A stretch of 64,000 bases of DNA from Thermus hydrothermalis (GTDB lineage Bacteria > Deinococcota > Deinococci > Deinococcales > Thermaceae). The number at the start of each line of letters is the position of its first letter. Positions within the stretch are counted from its first letter, which is position 1. The notes under the pieces are model-generated. The model worked only from the letters and a program-made list of their open reading frames with translations, did no database searches and was not told where the DNA came from. Positions 7,926 to 15,407 of the stretch are shown piece by piece. The DNA lies in contig NZ_JAKTNT010000006.1 in the NCBI RefSeq assembly GCF_022760925.1, positions 1-64,000 on the forward strand, written 5' to 3'. The translations under genes were made by a program, and so were the position numbers.

Positions 7926-8343
7926 GGGGCTCGGCCAGGCGCGCCACCCGCACCAGGACCCCCACCACGTCCTCGGGGAAGTTGAGGCGGAAGGTCTTGG
8001 AGGGGGCGTGCCAGTAGCAGAGGCGGGAGTGGCGGCCCCGGCCGAGGAAGGCCTCGAGGGCCATCCGCTCCCCGGGGCTCATCCCCCGCACCAGGCCCCG
8101 GTACGCCTCACGCCATAGGCGCAGGTCGTGCCCCGGTATGCCTGCTTCCGGCAGGGCCGGCACCCGAACCGGGAGGAAGGCGGGGAGGTCCACCCGCCCC
8201 CCCGAAGGGGGCGTGCCGGTCCACCCCCGGGGGGCGTCATGGGCCGTGGCCGGTACCCAGTCCGCCTCCCCCCGGGCCACCCGCCACAGGGCCAGGCCCA
8301 CCCAGTTGGCCCGCCAGAGATCCAGGGGGGTCCACTCAGGCAT
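7900..8343 (-). CDS. Hypothetical phage protein, 147 aa
   Basis: An unrecognised protein, rich in Trp and Arg (DLWRANWVGLALWRVARGE at the N-terminus). Its C-terminal part contains RHSRLCYWHAPSKTFRLNFPEDV. The ATG at 8343 has a GGAGGGGGTG ribosome site and overlaps the upstream gene by 8 bp; an upstream in-frame ATG lacks this support. Its stop codon lies in the -10 box of the leftward late promoter, so it is the last gene of the early transcript. Confidence 0.6.
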   Translation of the reverse strand: MPEWTPLDLWRANWVGLALWRVARGEADWVPATAHDAPRGWTGTPPSGGRVDLPAFLPVRVPALPEAGIPGHDLRLWREAYRGLVRGMSPGERMALEAFLGRGRHSRLCYWHAPSKTFRLNFPEDVVGVLVRVARLAEPLDKPQDMG

Positions 8344-9151
8344 GGGACACCCCCTCCGACCGGACGGCATGGTCCAGGTCTACCAGGCTCCACCCCTCCC
8401 CGGTCCGGCACACCACCCCAGAGGCCTCCAGGCGGTCCAACCACCGGCGGACCGTGGTTTTGGGCCAGCCCAGTTCCCGGGCTAGGGCCCCCAGGGTCAC
8501 TGGGCCGCGGTGCTGCGAGAGGGCCGCCACGAGCTCCTCGCCCCGGCCCTCCACCCGCCACTCCACCGTGCGGGACTCGGTGTACCGCAGGGTAGCGCCC
8601 TCGGGCTCCGCAGGCGTAACACCCCCGCCCACCGGTACCGCCCCCTCCGGAACCCCTCGGGGCCTTTCGGTGGCCAGGGTGTTACCCCCCGGTGCCGCTT
8701 GAACCCCTTCGGCGGCACCCCCCGGTACCATCTGAACCGCCTCAGCGGTACCCGTGGGCGCCGCCCGGACCACGGGGGCGGAACCCCGCAGGAGCTCCCC
8801 CACCACCTTGCCCACCACGTAGGTCCCCACGGGGACGAAGAGGCTCATGGCGCCCACCTCGGCCCACGAGAGCCCTGGGGCCGAGCGCAGCATGGAGAGG
8901 GCGTTCCCCACCCAGACCAAGCCCAAGGCCGCCAGGGCCCCGCCCCCCGCCCAGGCCGAGCCCCGCAGGTAGGAGTTGGAAAGAAGGGAGAGGAGGAAGG
9001 CGGTGAACTCCAGACTGGCCGCCAGGCCCCAGGCCAGCCACCCGGGAAGCGCCCCCAGGGAAAGGGCGTACCACTGGGCGAGGTGGCCGGCGCTCATGGC
9101 CAAGGTGCTCACGTACGCTAGCAATAGCATCCCCACCAACGCGTTCCTCAT
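8336..9151 (-). CDS. Membrane-anchored winged-helix protein
   Basis: A 271-aa protein with an unusual two-part layout. Residues 1-125 hold about four hydrophobic helices (MLLLAYVSTLAMSAGHL, LAWGLAASLEFTAFLLSLL, GGALAALGLVWVGNALSML, GAMSLFVPVGTYVVGKV). Residues 130-195 are a Gly/Ala/Pro/Val-rich linker with imperfect repeats. Residues 205-262 form a winged helix (LGALARELGWPKTTVRRWLD, then EGWSLVDL). This resembles DUF2637/SpdB-like architectures of mobile elements. A membrane-tethered DNA-binding role is inferred. It overlaps its neighbours by 4 and 8 bp. Confidence 0.65.
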   Translation of the reverse strand: MRNALVGMLLLAYVSTLAMSAGHLAQWYALSLGALPGWLAWGLAASLEFTAFLLSLLSNSYLRGSAWAGGGALAALGLVWVGNALSMLRSAPGLSWAEVGAMSLFVPVGTYVVGKVVGELLRGSAPVVRAAPTGTAEAVQMVPGGAAEGVQAAPGGNTLATERPRGVPEGAVPVGGGVTPAEPEGATLRYTESRTVEWRVEGRGEELVAALSQHRGPVTLGALARELGWPKTTVRRWLDRLEASGVVCRTGEGWSLVDLDHAVRSEGVSHA

Positions 9152-9408
9152 AGCGACCTCCTGAATAGGCGCTCCGCCTCCACCAGCAACAGGTGCACCC
9201 GGCTACGGGTTTCCTCCAGGGCCCGCAGGCGGGCCTCCAGGGTGAGGAGGCGGGACTCCAGGGCGGCCAAAGCCCGCTCCTTGGCCTCCAGGTCCCGAAT
9301 GGCCCCGGCTAGAACCTCCTCCGCGCGGTAAACCCGGAGGATGTCCCCACCGGACGCCCCGTCCAAAGCCGCCTGCACCAGCGCGGAAAGGGCCTCCCTC
9401 GCGTCCAT
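9148..9408 (-). CDS. Coiled-coil phage protein, 86 aa
   Basis: The ATG at 9408 overlaps the upstream TGA as ATGA, which decides the start over a longer frame. The C-terminal two thirds form a heptad-patterned coiled coil rich in Leu, Glu and Arg (LEAKERALAALESRLLTLEA). There is no membrane helix. The function is unknown; it lies in the run of small early genes. Confidence 0.6.
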   Translation of the reverse strand: MDAREALSALVQAALDGASGGDILRVYRAEEVLAGAIRDLEAKERALAALESRLLTLEARLRALEETRSRVHLLLVEAERLFRRSL

Positions 9409-9644
9409 CACTCCCCCGGCCGGAGGGGTTGCCACATCCAGTGGGCGCAGCCCCCCTCCTCCCGCCACCAAATGAGCCCCCCGGGGACCCGCAAGGCCCG
9501 GTCCAGCCGCCCCACCCCCGGGCAGTAGGGCCAGCCCTGGGCGGTGATGCCTCGGAAGATGGGGTAGCGCTTGGCCTCCCGTTTAACGAGGAGGCGGAGC
9601 TCCTCGCAGGTCAGGAAAAAGGGGACGAAGTGCGTCACACCCAC
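9408..9644 (-). CDS. Hypothetical phage protein, 78 aa
   Basis: A small basic protein rich in aromatics, with an N-terminal CEELRLLVKREAKRYPIF helix and a Trp/Cys-rich C-terminus (WWREEGGCAHWMW). It overlaps both neighbours (10 bp upstream, 1 bp downstream). No family is recognised. Confidence 0.5.
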   Translation of the reverse strand: MGVTHFVPFFLTCEELRLLVKREAKRYPIFRGITAQGWPYCPGVGRLDRALRVPGGLIWWREEGGCAHWMWQPLRPGE

Positions 9645-9826
9645 CTCCAGGCCACGGCCAGGGCCACCCCGAGAAGGCCCACCAACGCAGCCAAAAGCAA
9701 GAGGCCCACCGAAGCCCCCTCGGGCAGGGGGCCCCGGCGGGCAAAGGCCAAATAGCCCAAAAGACCCAAAAGGCCCAACTGGGCCGCCAAAACGTAGATC
9801 AGGACGAGCTTGAGTAGCGCCGGCAT
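9635..9826 (-). CDS. Small two-helix membrane protein, holin-like
   Basis: 63 aa from an ATG with a GAGGTGG ribosome site. It has two hydrophobic helices (LVLIYVLAAQLGLLGLLGYL and VGLLLLAALVGLLGVALAVA) separated by a short basic and acidic loop (ARRGPLPEGA). Size and topology match class II holins, but no endolysin lies beside it, so the assignment is weak. Confidence 0.5.
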   Translation of the reverse strand: MPALLKLVLIYVLAAQLGLLGLLGYLAFARRGPLPEGASVGLLLLAALVGLLGVALAVAWRWV

Positions 9827-10011
9827 ACGCGCCACCTCACTTCCTCCGGGGAGAAATCCCAGTCCAGGTCCACCAGGACCCCCTCCAGGAAGAGCGCCCC
9901 CGTCCAACGGCCTTCCTCGTCCACGAAGAGGAGGAGCTCCCACCCGGGGGGCAAGGGGGAAGGCGAAAGAAAGCCCTCCAGGAAGGCCAGGACCTCATCG
10001 TCCTCCTCCAC
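9799..10011 (-). CDS. Acidic hypothetical phage protein, 70 aa
   Basis: A small, strongly acidic protein (MEEDDEVLAFLEGF) followed by beta-like strands (WELLLFVDEEGRW, ALFLEGVLVDLDWDF). It overlaps the upstream gene by 17 bp and the downstream gene by 28 bp. Charge and size resemble phage inhibitor or DNA-mimic proteins, but this is speculation. Confidence 0.5.
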   Translation of the reverse strand: MEEDDEVLAFLEGFLSPSPLPPGWELLLFVDEEGRWTGALFLEGVLVDLDWDFSPEEVRWRVCRRYSSSS

Positions 10012-10381
10012 CGGGCACCTCCCCGAAGAGGTCGGGCTGCCGGAAGCAGGGCGCGCGGTGGGCCTTCCAGTACGCCCAGGCGTTGTCCAGCCCCCGCACC
10101 GCCTCGTGCAGCTCCTGGATGCGGGAGAGGAGGGAGCGGCGGAAGCTCTGAAACTCCTCCTCCGTCTTGGCCACCCGGTAGCACTCGTCCCCCGCCGGGG
10201 ACTCGGCCACCACCACCGGGAGGATGCCCCGCTTCCTGAGCTCGGCCATCACCGCCCGGCCCCGGCGGTCCCCGCCGAAGTGGCGGTGGAACTCTTCCCG
10301 CCCCACCCCCCACTCCCCCCGCCGCAGGAGGAGTTCGGCCGCAAGCCTAAGCTCTGTTTCCGTGATCTGCACCCTCTTCAC
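9995..10381 (-). CDS. Hypothetical phage protein with HTH-like core, 128 aa
   Basis: The N-terminus (KRVQITETELRLAAELLLRRG) and the middle part (GRAVMAELRKRGILPVVVAE) look like a small winged-helix domain. A coiled C-terminal helix (FQSFRRSLLSRIQELHEAV) and an ending DLFGEVPGG follow. It overlaps the excisionase-like gene by 4 bp. A regulatory or replication accessory role is possible but unproven. Confidence 0.55.
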   Translation of the reverse strand: MKRVQITETELRLAAELLLRRGEWGVGREEFHRHFGGDRRGRAVMAELRKRGILPVVVAESPAGDECYRVAKTEEEFQSFRRSLLSRIQELHEAVRGLDNAWAYWKAHRAPCFRQPDLFGEVPGGGGR

Positions 10382-10731
10382 AACGGCACCTCCCCCACCA
10401 ATTTCCGAGCCAGGGCGATCACCGCCCCCGTGGGGGTGGGGTCCGTGGCCTCCACACCTCCCGCCCGGGCCACGAACCCCTCCTCCATCGCCCCCAGCCG
10501 GGGGGAAAGCCCCGCCCGCTCCATAAGCCCCAGGAGGAGGCGGGCAACCTCCCGGGCCTCCACCACGGGGTTGAGGAAGGCCTCGAGGGAGGAGGCGGGC
10601 ACGTAGAGGCGCCGCCCTACCCGCACGGCCTGCAAGCGGCCCGAGCGGATGAGCTCCTCCACCGCCGGGCGCCCCACCCCCAAGGCGAAGGCCACCTCTT
10701 TGGGCGTGAGGAGCGGCTTATCGGGCCCCAT
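10378..10731 (-). CDS. Excisionase/MerR-like HTH protein
   Basis: 117 aa. Residues 5-52 match the HTH_17 excisionase pattern: LLTPKEVAFALGVGRPAVEE, then IRSGRLQAVRVGRRLYVP, then SSLEAFLN. The C-terminal half is unrelated helical sequence. In a transposable phage this is more likely an accessory regulator than a true excisionase. It overlaps the upstream gene by 14 bp. Confidence 0.75.
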   Translation of the reverse strand: MGPDKPLLTPKEVAFALGVGRPAVEELIRSGRLQAVRVGRRLYVPASSLEAFLNPVVEAREVARLLLGLMERAGLSPRLGAMEEGFVARAGGVEATDPTPTGAVIALARKLVGEVPL

Positions 10732-10963
10732 CCTCCCCCTCCAGGCGGACCTCCTGGATCCGCCACCCGCGCATCACCTCCAGGGCCCGGGGTTCGGACT
10801 GGGGCTCGGTCCACTCCCCCCAGGGGCGCACAAAGAAGCGCACGCCTCCCCCCTCCCACTTCAGGGCCAGGTGGTGCTGGGCGCCCCGGAAGTCCAGAAC
10901 CCGCAAGGCCACCACCCGCCCGGGGTTGGACCGGGCGTAGCGGATCACCGCCTCAGGCGCCAC
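10718..10963 (-). CDS. Hypothetical phage protein, 81 aa
   Basis: The start is taken as the GTG at 10963, which overlaps the upstream stop by 11 bp (VAPEAVIRYARSNPGRVVAL). Beta-rich sequence follows (LDFRGAQHHLALKWEGGGV). No family is recognised. Confidence 0.5.
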   Translation of the reverse strand: MAPEAVIRYARSNPGRVVALRVLDFRGAQHHLALKWEGGGVRFFVRPWGEWTEPQSEPRALEVMRGWRIQEVRLEGEDGAR

Positions 10964-11237
10964 GCCGCACCTCCCGCACCTTTCGCCCCGCCAGCTCCGG
11001 GTGGCAACGCCAGCAGGGGATGTCATCGGCGATCCGGCCGGTATCGCCGCAGAGGGCGCACGGATGGGCCACCCGCAGGGCCACCTCCTGGGCCTCCGCC
11101 TCGTCCAGGTAGAGCTGGGCCAGGAAGGCCTGGCCGTGGCGCTCCGCCAGGCGGGCCCTCTGCCGGAGCTCCGCCGGGGTGAGGCCGTGGCCCCGGATGG
11201 TGTCCAGGACGCTGCGAAACGGCCGCTTCACGGGCAC
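10953..11237 (-). CDS. Small zinc-ribbon-like phage protein, 94 aa
   Basis: The C-terminal half carries two CxxC knuckles (CALCGDTGRIADDIPCWRC, about residues 60-78), a treble-clef or zinc-ribbon-like metal site. The N-terminal half is helical (LTPAELRQRARLAERHGQAF). DksA/TraR-like regulators have a comparable coil-plus-finger layout, but the spacing differs and I do not claim that family. Confidence 0.55.
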   Translation of the reverse strand: MPVKRPFRSVLDTIRGHGLTPAELRQRARLAERHGQAFLAQLYLDEAEAQEVALRVAHPCALCGDTGRIADDIPCWRCHPELAGRKVREVRRGA

Positions 11238-11506
11238 TCCACCCCCCGCAGGCGATGGGGGTTTGCCAGGACCTCCCTGGCCCCCAGGTCCGTATCGGCG
11301 TGCAGGGCCACGTAGGCAGCGAAAAGCCGCCGCGTCAGCCGCGCCAGCTCCGCCTCGTCCACCTCCTGGGTGTCCTGGATCTCGTTGGCGAAGCGCACCA
11401 GGTCCCGCGAGAGGTCGTAGAGGTGGTAGGCGATGCGGGTGTGCCGCGGAAGGCCCTCCGCCAGTTCGTCCACAATCTCCTTTACCTCAGGCTTCCTATT
11501 CCTCAT
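11228..11506 (-). CDS. Hypothetical helical phage protein, 92 aa
   Basis: All-helical and charged (EIVDELAEGLPRHTRIAYHL, then DLSRDLVRFANEIQDTQEV). It overlaps both neighbours by about 10 bp. No motif is recognised. Confidence 0.5.
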   Translation of the reverse strand: MRNRKPEVKEIVDELAEGLPRHTRIAYHLYDLSRDLVRFANEIQDTQEVDEAELARLTRRLFAAYVALHADTDLGAREVLANPHRLRGVECP

Positions 11507-11678
11507 GGCGTGCCTCCTGTTTCCTGAGCCATTCCCTTTCCGCCTCGGCCAAGGCCTCGGCGATGCCCCTAGCCGCCACCTCCAGGGGGCGGGGGCGCAC
11601 CCCCTGGAGGGCCTCCTGAAGGGCGGCCCGGACCTCCGGGTCCTCCCTGAGAAGCCGAATGAGCTCTTCCCGCGTCAT
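11496..11678 (-). CDS. Hypothetical helical phage protein, 60 aa
   Basis: A short amphipathic helical protein (MTREELIRLLREDPEVRAAL). The ATG shares one base with the stop codon of the upstream coiled-coil gene. No family is recognised. Confidence 0.45.
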   Translation of the reverse strand: MTREELIRLLREDPEVRAALQEALQGVRPRPLEVAARGIAEALAEAEREWLRKQEARHEE

Positions 11679-12112
11679 CAGTTCCCCCTACCGGGCGCAG
11701 GCGGGAGGCCGTGGGGGGTGATGAACCGTTGGGCCAGGGCGGCCTCCAGCACCTCGGCGTGCCGGGCGACGATGGCCCCGTAGATGGCCTTCCGCTCGTG
11801 CTCCAGGGCCTCCCGCTCCGCCTGGAGCCGGTCAATGGCGGCGGCGAGCTGCTCCAGGCGGGTCTGCATCCGGTTCCACCCCGGATCGGCGGCGAGGGCG
11901 AGCCGAGCCTGGGCCTCCCGCAACTCCATCGCCTTCCCCGGGGCCTCGGCCAGAGCCCTCGCCCACGCCTCCGCCGCCCTACGTTCCAAGGCCCTGCGCT
12001 CCGCCCGCAGGGCGGTGAGCTGCCGGCTCACTTCCCCAATGAGCCCGGGGAGCTCCACCAGACGGCTCACCAAACGGGCGGTGTCCAAGCGCCGGTCAAG
12101 GTCTTTCGTCAT
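11678..12112 (-). CDS. Coiled-coil phage protein, 144 aa
   Basis: Almost entirely coiled coil, with two long heptad stretches (EVSRQLTALRAERRALERRA and MQTRLEQLAAAIDRLQAERE) and a Pro/Gly tail. It lies two genes after the MuB-like ATPase, where Mu encodes accessory proteins such as Gam. The sequence does not look like Gam, so I leave it unassigned. Confidence 0.5.
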   Translation of the reverse strand: MTKDLDRRLDTARLVSRLVELPGLIGEVSRQLTALRAERRALERRAAEAWARALAEAPGKAMELREAQARLALAADPGWNRMQTRLEQLAAAIDRLQAEREALEHERKAIYGAIVARHAEVLEAALAQRFITPHGLPPAPGRGN

Positions 12113-12449
12113 CCTTCACCTCCAGCTCCGCCTTCACCGAAGCCTCCACCTCATGCCAATCCGGCACCCGGCATACCAACGCCCGGCGCCGGACCTGGCC
12201 GTAGAGGCCTCGAGGCTGGTGAAGCTCCACCTCGTACTCCACCTGCACGACCTGGTACAGGGCCTTCTCGCCTCGGCGGTTCAAACGGAACTCCCGCCCC
12301 TCCTCCACCCAGGACCCGTCGCCCAGAAGCATCACCAAAGGCTTCCGGCTCAGCAGGTTCCCCTCGGCGTCCACCTCGTACAGCTCCGTGGCCTCCTCTC
12401 GGCGTATAGGGATACGCTGGCCCTCGAAGTCAAAGAAGTGGCGCCTCAC
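12096..12449 (-). CDS. Hypothetical phage protein after MuB, 117 aa
   Basis: A beta-rich small protein (FFDFEGQRIPIRREEATELY, then EEGREFRLNRRGEKALYQV). It overlaps the MuB-like gene by 4 bp and the next gene by 17 bp. No family is recognised; membership of the early transposition operon is clear. Confidence 0.55.
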   Translation of the reverse strand: MRRHFFDFEGQRIPIRREEATELYEVDAEGNLLSRKPLVMLLGDGSWVEEGREFRLNRRGEKALYQVVQVEYEVELHQPRGLYGQVRRRALVCRVPDWHEVEASVKAELEVKDDERP

Positions 12450-13228
12450 CGCACACCTCCCGCCAGGTTCAAGCGCCCCGCCACCCTACGGACATGAGCG
12501 GGCCGGAACGAGGCCTTGGGTACGCCGTTCTGTTCGGCAACCTGGTCCATGAGGCGGAGGAGCCGCACCACGTCTCGGAGGATGCCCCCCGTGAGGGCGT
12601 GGACCTCTCCCAGCACCTCCGGGGTGTAGCCCGCATCGGCGAATATGACCCGAAGCTCCTTGAGGGACACCGGGCCTATGGTGGCCACGGTGCCGATGCG
12701 GCTCTCAATGTCCCGGTGACGGCGGATGAGGGGCGCGAACTCCTCGGAGGTGATCAGGACGAAGGTGGAGCCCGTTTCATCCCCCAGGAACTTGATGGTC
12801 TCCAAGGTGGGGCGGTCGCAGAGCTGCGCCTCGTCCACAAACACCACCCGGGGGCGCAAGAGCAGGGCGTCCCGCACCATGCTGAGGAGCACCCGGAAGG
12901 TCTTCGTGCGGGTAATCCGCAGCTCCACGGCAAGGTCCTCAAGGAGCGCCGCCGGGCTGTAGCTGGGCTGCGCCCGCACCCACGGGGCCTCATGGGCCAC
13001 CGCCCAGTAGCGGCAGGTATGGGTCTTCCCCACCCCCGCCGGGCCCACCACCAGGGCGAGGGGGAAGCGCTCGCGGGCGGCGAGCTCCAGGTGCCCGATG
13101 AGAGCCCGCGCGCCTTCCGTGGGGATGAAGCCATCCCGAGGGTCGCGGAGGTCCCACTCCCCCAGGAGCCCCGCCCCTAGGGCCTCGTCAATGAGCCTGC
13201 TGATGTCCTCTGGCCGGATCTCCGTCAC
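12446..13228 (-). CDS. MuB-like AAA+ ATPase, transposition target protein
   Basis: In Mu, MuB binds target DNA with ATP and activates MuA. This 260-aa homologue has Walker A GPAGVGKT at residues 62-69, Walker B RVVFVDEAQ around 127-135, and an ITSEEF sensor-like segment. The N-terminal HTH domain of Mu MuB (312 aa) seems shortened. It lies 24 bp downstream of the transposase in the same direction, the classical A-B order. Confidence 0.9.
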   Translation of the reverse strand: MTEIRPEDISRLIDEALGAGLLGEWDLRDPRDGFIPTEGARALIGHLELAARERFPLALVVGPAGVGKTHTCRYWAVAHEAPWVRAQPSYSPAALLEDLAVELRITRTKTFRVLLSMVRDALLLRPRVVFVDEAQLCDRPTLETIKFLGDETGSTFVLITSEEFAPLIRRHRDIESRIGTVATIGPVSLKELRVIFADAGYTPEVLGEVHALTGGILRDVVRLLRLMDQVAEQNGVPKASFRPAHVRRVAGRLNLAGGVR

Positions 13229-13252
13229 GCTACCACCTCCCTTTCCACCCCC

Positions 13253-15097
13253 TCAGAGGAGCCCCTGCCGCCGCAGGAACTCGTCCCCGAGGGAGATGGG
13301 GTCCAGAACGAGGTCGTCGTCCCCGTCCAGCTCCTCCAGGGCCTGCCGCAGTTCGGTATCGGAAGGCTTGGGGAGCTGAGTCTGAGTGGGGGCTGTGGGA
13401 AGCACCCGTTCACGCCGCGCGAGCGGCGTGAGGCCGGAAAGGCGCTCCAAAACGGCTTCCAACCGCATGGCGGGGACCGCAAGCTCCTCCCGCAAGCGCT
13501 CCGCCTCCTCGTGCAGGGCCCGCATGGCCGCCCGGTCCAAACGGCGTTGCACCGCCGCCTCCAGGGAGTCCGCCCGAAGAGGCTCGGGGGCTAGGTTGCC
13601 GAGGACCTCGAGGGTGCCATCCGGGTTCTCCAAAGCCACCTTGAGGGGTTGGCCGGGGAGGACGGAAACCTCCAACACCCACACGGGCATCCCTTGCCAG
13701 GGGATGAGGCTCCCGCCCTCCAGCACGTAGGAGCGGTTTTTGTACTGGACAGCTCCGTTCTTGCGTACGATGCGCTTGGTTTTATACGCGGTGAGTAGAT
13801 ACAGGTCGCCCAGTTCGTACTGGATGAGCGTCCGCCGTGGGACGCACATCCGGAAAATGTCCACCCGCGAAAGCCCGTCCTCCAAGGGCCTCCGGTGCCA
13901 GTCCTCCAGAAACCACGCCAGGGCCTTGCGCTTGTACTCGTCCTCCAGGAGCAAACGGTTTGGGTAGGGGTCACGCTCAGGAGGCATGCCCTCCATCACC
14001 CATCGGCGGGTGTTCTCCAGGAGGCGCTGTAGCTCGCTGGAGTCTCGTTCGGTGGCGTCCTGGCCGGCGTAACCCGGTAGCGCCCGCTCAAACTCTTGGT
14101 GGAACACGCCGAAAAGGCGCTCCACCTTCCCCCGGGTGTGCGAGACCCGGGGCCGAGAGTAAACGAGCTCAATACCCAGGCGCTCGGCGATCTGCTCCGA
14201 AAGCTCCGAACGGTACACCCGGCCGTTGTCCCAGTAGATGCGTTCGGGGCGCCCCCACACATCCCAGCCCGGGACCAGGGCCTCTTTGGGGCTGAGCCCC
14301 AAGATCAGGAGCTGGTTCGTGGGGGCCTGCCCTTCCTCGCGGCTAAAGACCACACTGGGCACGGCCCCGCTGAACACATCCACCGCCAGGTGAATGCGTA
14401 GCCGCACCGCGCGGTCCTCCTCGGGCACGTACACGAAGGTGTCGCAGCGGGTCATGTCCACGATCCACATCTGGTTGGGGTACTCGGCCAGCACGTGCCC
14501 GTGCCAGGTGCGCATGGCTTCGCGCCGACCCTCCTCGGAAAGGAGGGCGTAGCGCAGGGCCGGGTTCCGCATGGCCCAGCGCAGGACTCGCCGCGCGGTG
14601 GCCTCTGAAACCTTGCCCATCCTCCACTGGAGGAGGTTGGGGTCGTTGAGCTCCATGATGCGCAAAAGCCGGCGCACACTGGCGTTGGGGTGGGCGAGGC
14701 GGAGGCCCACCAGAATGCGGCGGAACTCCGCCGGCACCCGAAAACCTCCCCGGTCCCGCCGGCGGCGCTGGAGGCCCGTCTGCCCGAACTCCCGAATGCG
14801 ACGGGCCAGGTAGCCCTCAGTAACCCCGAGTTTGGGCGCCCATTCCCGCACAAGGTCCCACCGAGCCCCCCTAGGAAGGGTGGACCACTCTTGGTGGAGT
14901 TTCGGGAGGGTGGCCTCGAGGGTGGGGCGGTCTGTTGAACCCACCGCTTCCCCTTCGTCAAGCCAGACGTACGCCCGATAAACCCGCCCCTCCTTGCGTT
15001 TCTCCACTAGGTACTTGCCTTTGCTTGCGAAGCGCTCCAACGTGCGCCGGGATACACCCAAGCGCTTGGCAGCCTCGTCAATTGGATACCAAGGCAT
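13253..15097 (-). CDS. MuA-like DDE transposase
   Basis: Catalyses strand transfer and replicative transposition. From the ATG at 15097 (ribosome site GGAGGAG) it is 614 aa. The N-terminus is a MerR-like HTH (YPIDEAAKRLGVSRRTLERF). The RNase H-like core has D214 in MWIVDMT, D290 in YWDNG and E326 in KVERLFG, a D-35-E spacing. A Mu-type beta barrel and a C-terminal MuB-interaction-like tail follow. The Mu N-terminal enhancer-binding domain is reduced. It overlaps the Ner-like gene by 20 bp. All three catalytic residues are present, so it may be active. Confidence 0.93.
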   Translation of the reverse strand: MPWYPIDEAAKRLGVSRRTLERFASKGKYLVEKRKEGRVYRAYVWLDEGEAVGSTDRPTLEATLPKLHQEWSTLPRGARWDLVREWAPKLGVTEGYLARRIREFGQTGLQRRRRDRGGFRVPAEFRRILVGLRLAHPNASVRRLLRIMELNDPNLLQWRMGKVSEATARRVLRWAMRNPALRYALLSEEGRREAMRTWHGHVLAEYPNQMWIVDMTRCDTFVYVPEEDRAVRLRIHLAVDVFSGAVPSVVFSREEGQAPTNQLLILGLSPKEALVPGWDVWGRPERIYWDNGRVYRSELSEQIAERLGIELVYSRPRVSHTRGKVERLFGVFHQEFERALPGYAGQDATERDSSELQRLLENTRRWVMEGMPPERDPYPNRLLLEDEYKRKALAWFLEDWHRRPLEDGLSRVDIFRMCVPRRTLIQYELGDLYLLTAYKTKRIVRKNGAVQYKNRSYVLEGGSLIPWQGMPVWVLEVSVLPGQPLKVALENPDGTLEVLGNLAPEPLRADSLEAAVQRRLDRAAMRALHEEAERLREELAVPAMRLEAVLERLSGLTPLARRERVLPTAPTQTQLPKPSDTELRQALEELDGDDDLVLDPISLGDEFLRRQGLL

Positions 15098-15359
15098 CGG
15101 GCTCCTCCCCACGTGTGGTGCCCACATTTGTTGTTTCTGCGGGCAAAAAATCACCCAAGAGGTCTTCCGGCCTCAATCCCAGCGCATTTGCAAGCGCCAA
15201 AATCACCGAAAATGACGGGCGCTTTCCGCGTGCTCCCGACAGATAGGCCCGGACAGTGCCACTACTCAAGCCCGCTTTGTGGGCTAGCTCGGCAGGCTTC
15301 AATCCTGCTCTTTCCATCGCCCGCCGAAGTTTCGCGGGATCCAATCGGGTTGTCAACAT
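15078..15359 (-). CDS. Ner-like XRE-family HTH regulator
   Basis: 93 aa from the ATG at 15359; a start at 15368 is also possible and would be nearly leaderless. The HTH reads LKPAELAHKAGLSSGTVRAY (about residues 20-39), followed by PSFSVILALANALGLRPEDL. As first gene of the transposition operon, divergent from the repressor, it sits where Mu Ner (a negative regulator of early transcription) is encoded. Its start codon lies inside the ACATATGT palindrome at 15356-15363, so autoregulation is likely. Confidence 0.78.
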   Translation of the reverse strand: MLTTRLDPAKLRRAMERAGLKPAELAHKAGLSSGTVRAYLSGARGKRPSFSVILALANALGLRPEDLLGDFLPAETTNVGTTRGEEPDALVSN

Positions 15360-15378
15360 ATGTCGCATCTTGTACTTT
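15350..15378 (+). promoter_or_regulatory. Repressor promoter (rightward)
   Basis: -35 TTGTCA (15350-15355), 17-bp spacer, -10 TACTTT (15373-15378). The start would be near 15385, giving a short leader with an AGGGGGTG ribosome site before the ATG at 15401. Confidence 0.6.
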
Positions 15379-15404
15379 ACCTTAGCAGGGGGTGCTACAT
15401 ATGT
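15356..15404. promoter_or_regulatory. Paired operator palindromes ACATATGT
   Basis: Two identical 8-bp palindromes, 15356-15363 and 15397-15404, lie 41 bp apart (about four helical turns). In opposite orientations both extend to GACATATGT. Each abuts one -35 box and contains the start codon of one of the two divergent regulators. They are likely sites for the CI-like repressor or the Ner-like protein. Confidence 0.6.
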
Positions 15405-15407
15405 CAA
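15379..15407 (-). promoter_or_regulatory. Early transposition promoter (leftward)
   Basis: On the minus strand: consensus -35 TTGACA (15407-15402), 17-bp spacer, -10 TAAGGT (15384-15379). It drives the Ner-like/MuA/MuB operon. The -35 box runs into the ACATATGT palindrome, so repressor bound there would block this promoter. Confidence 0.65.
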
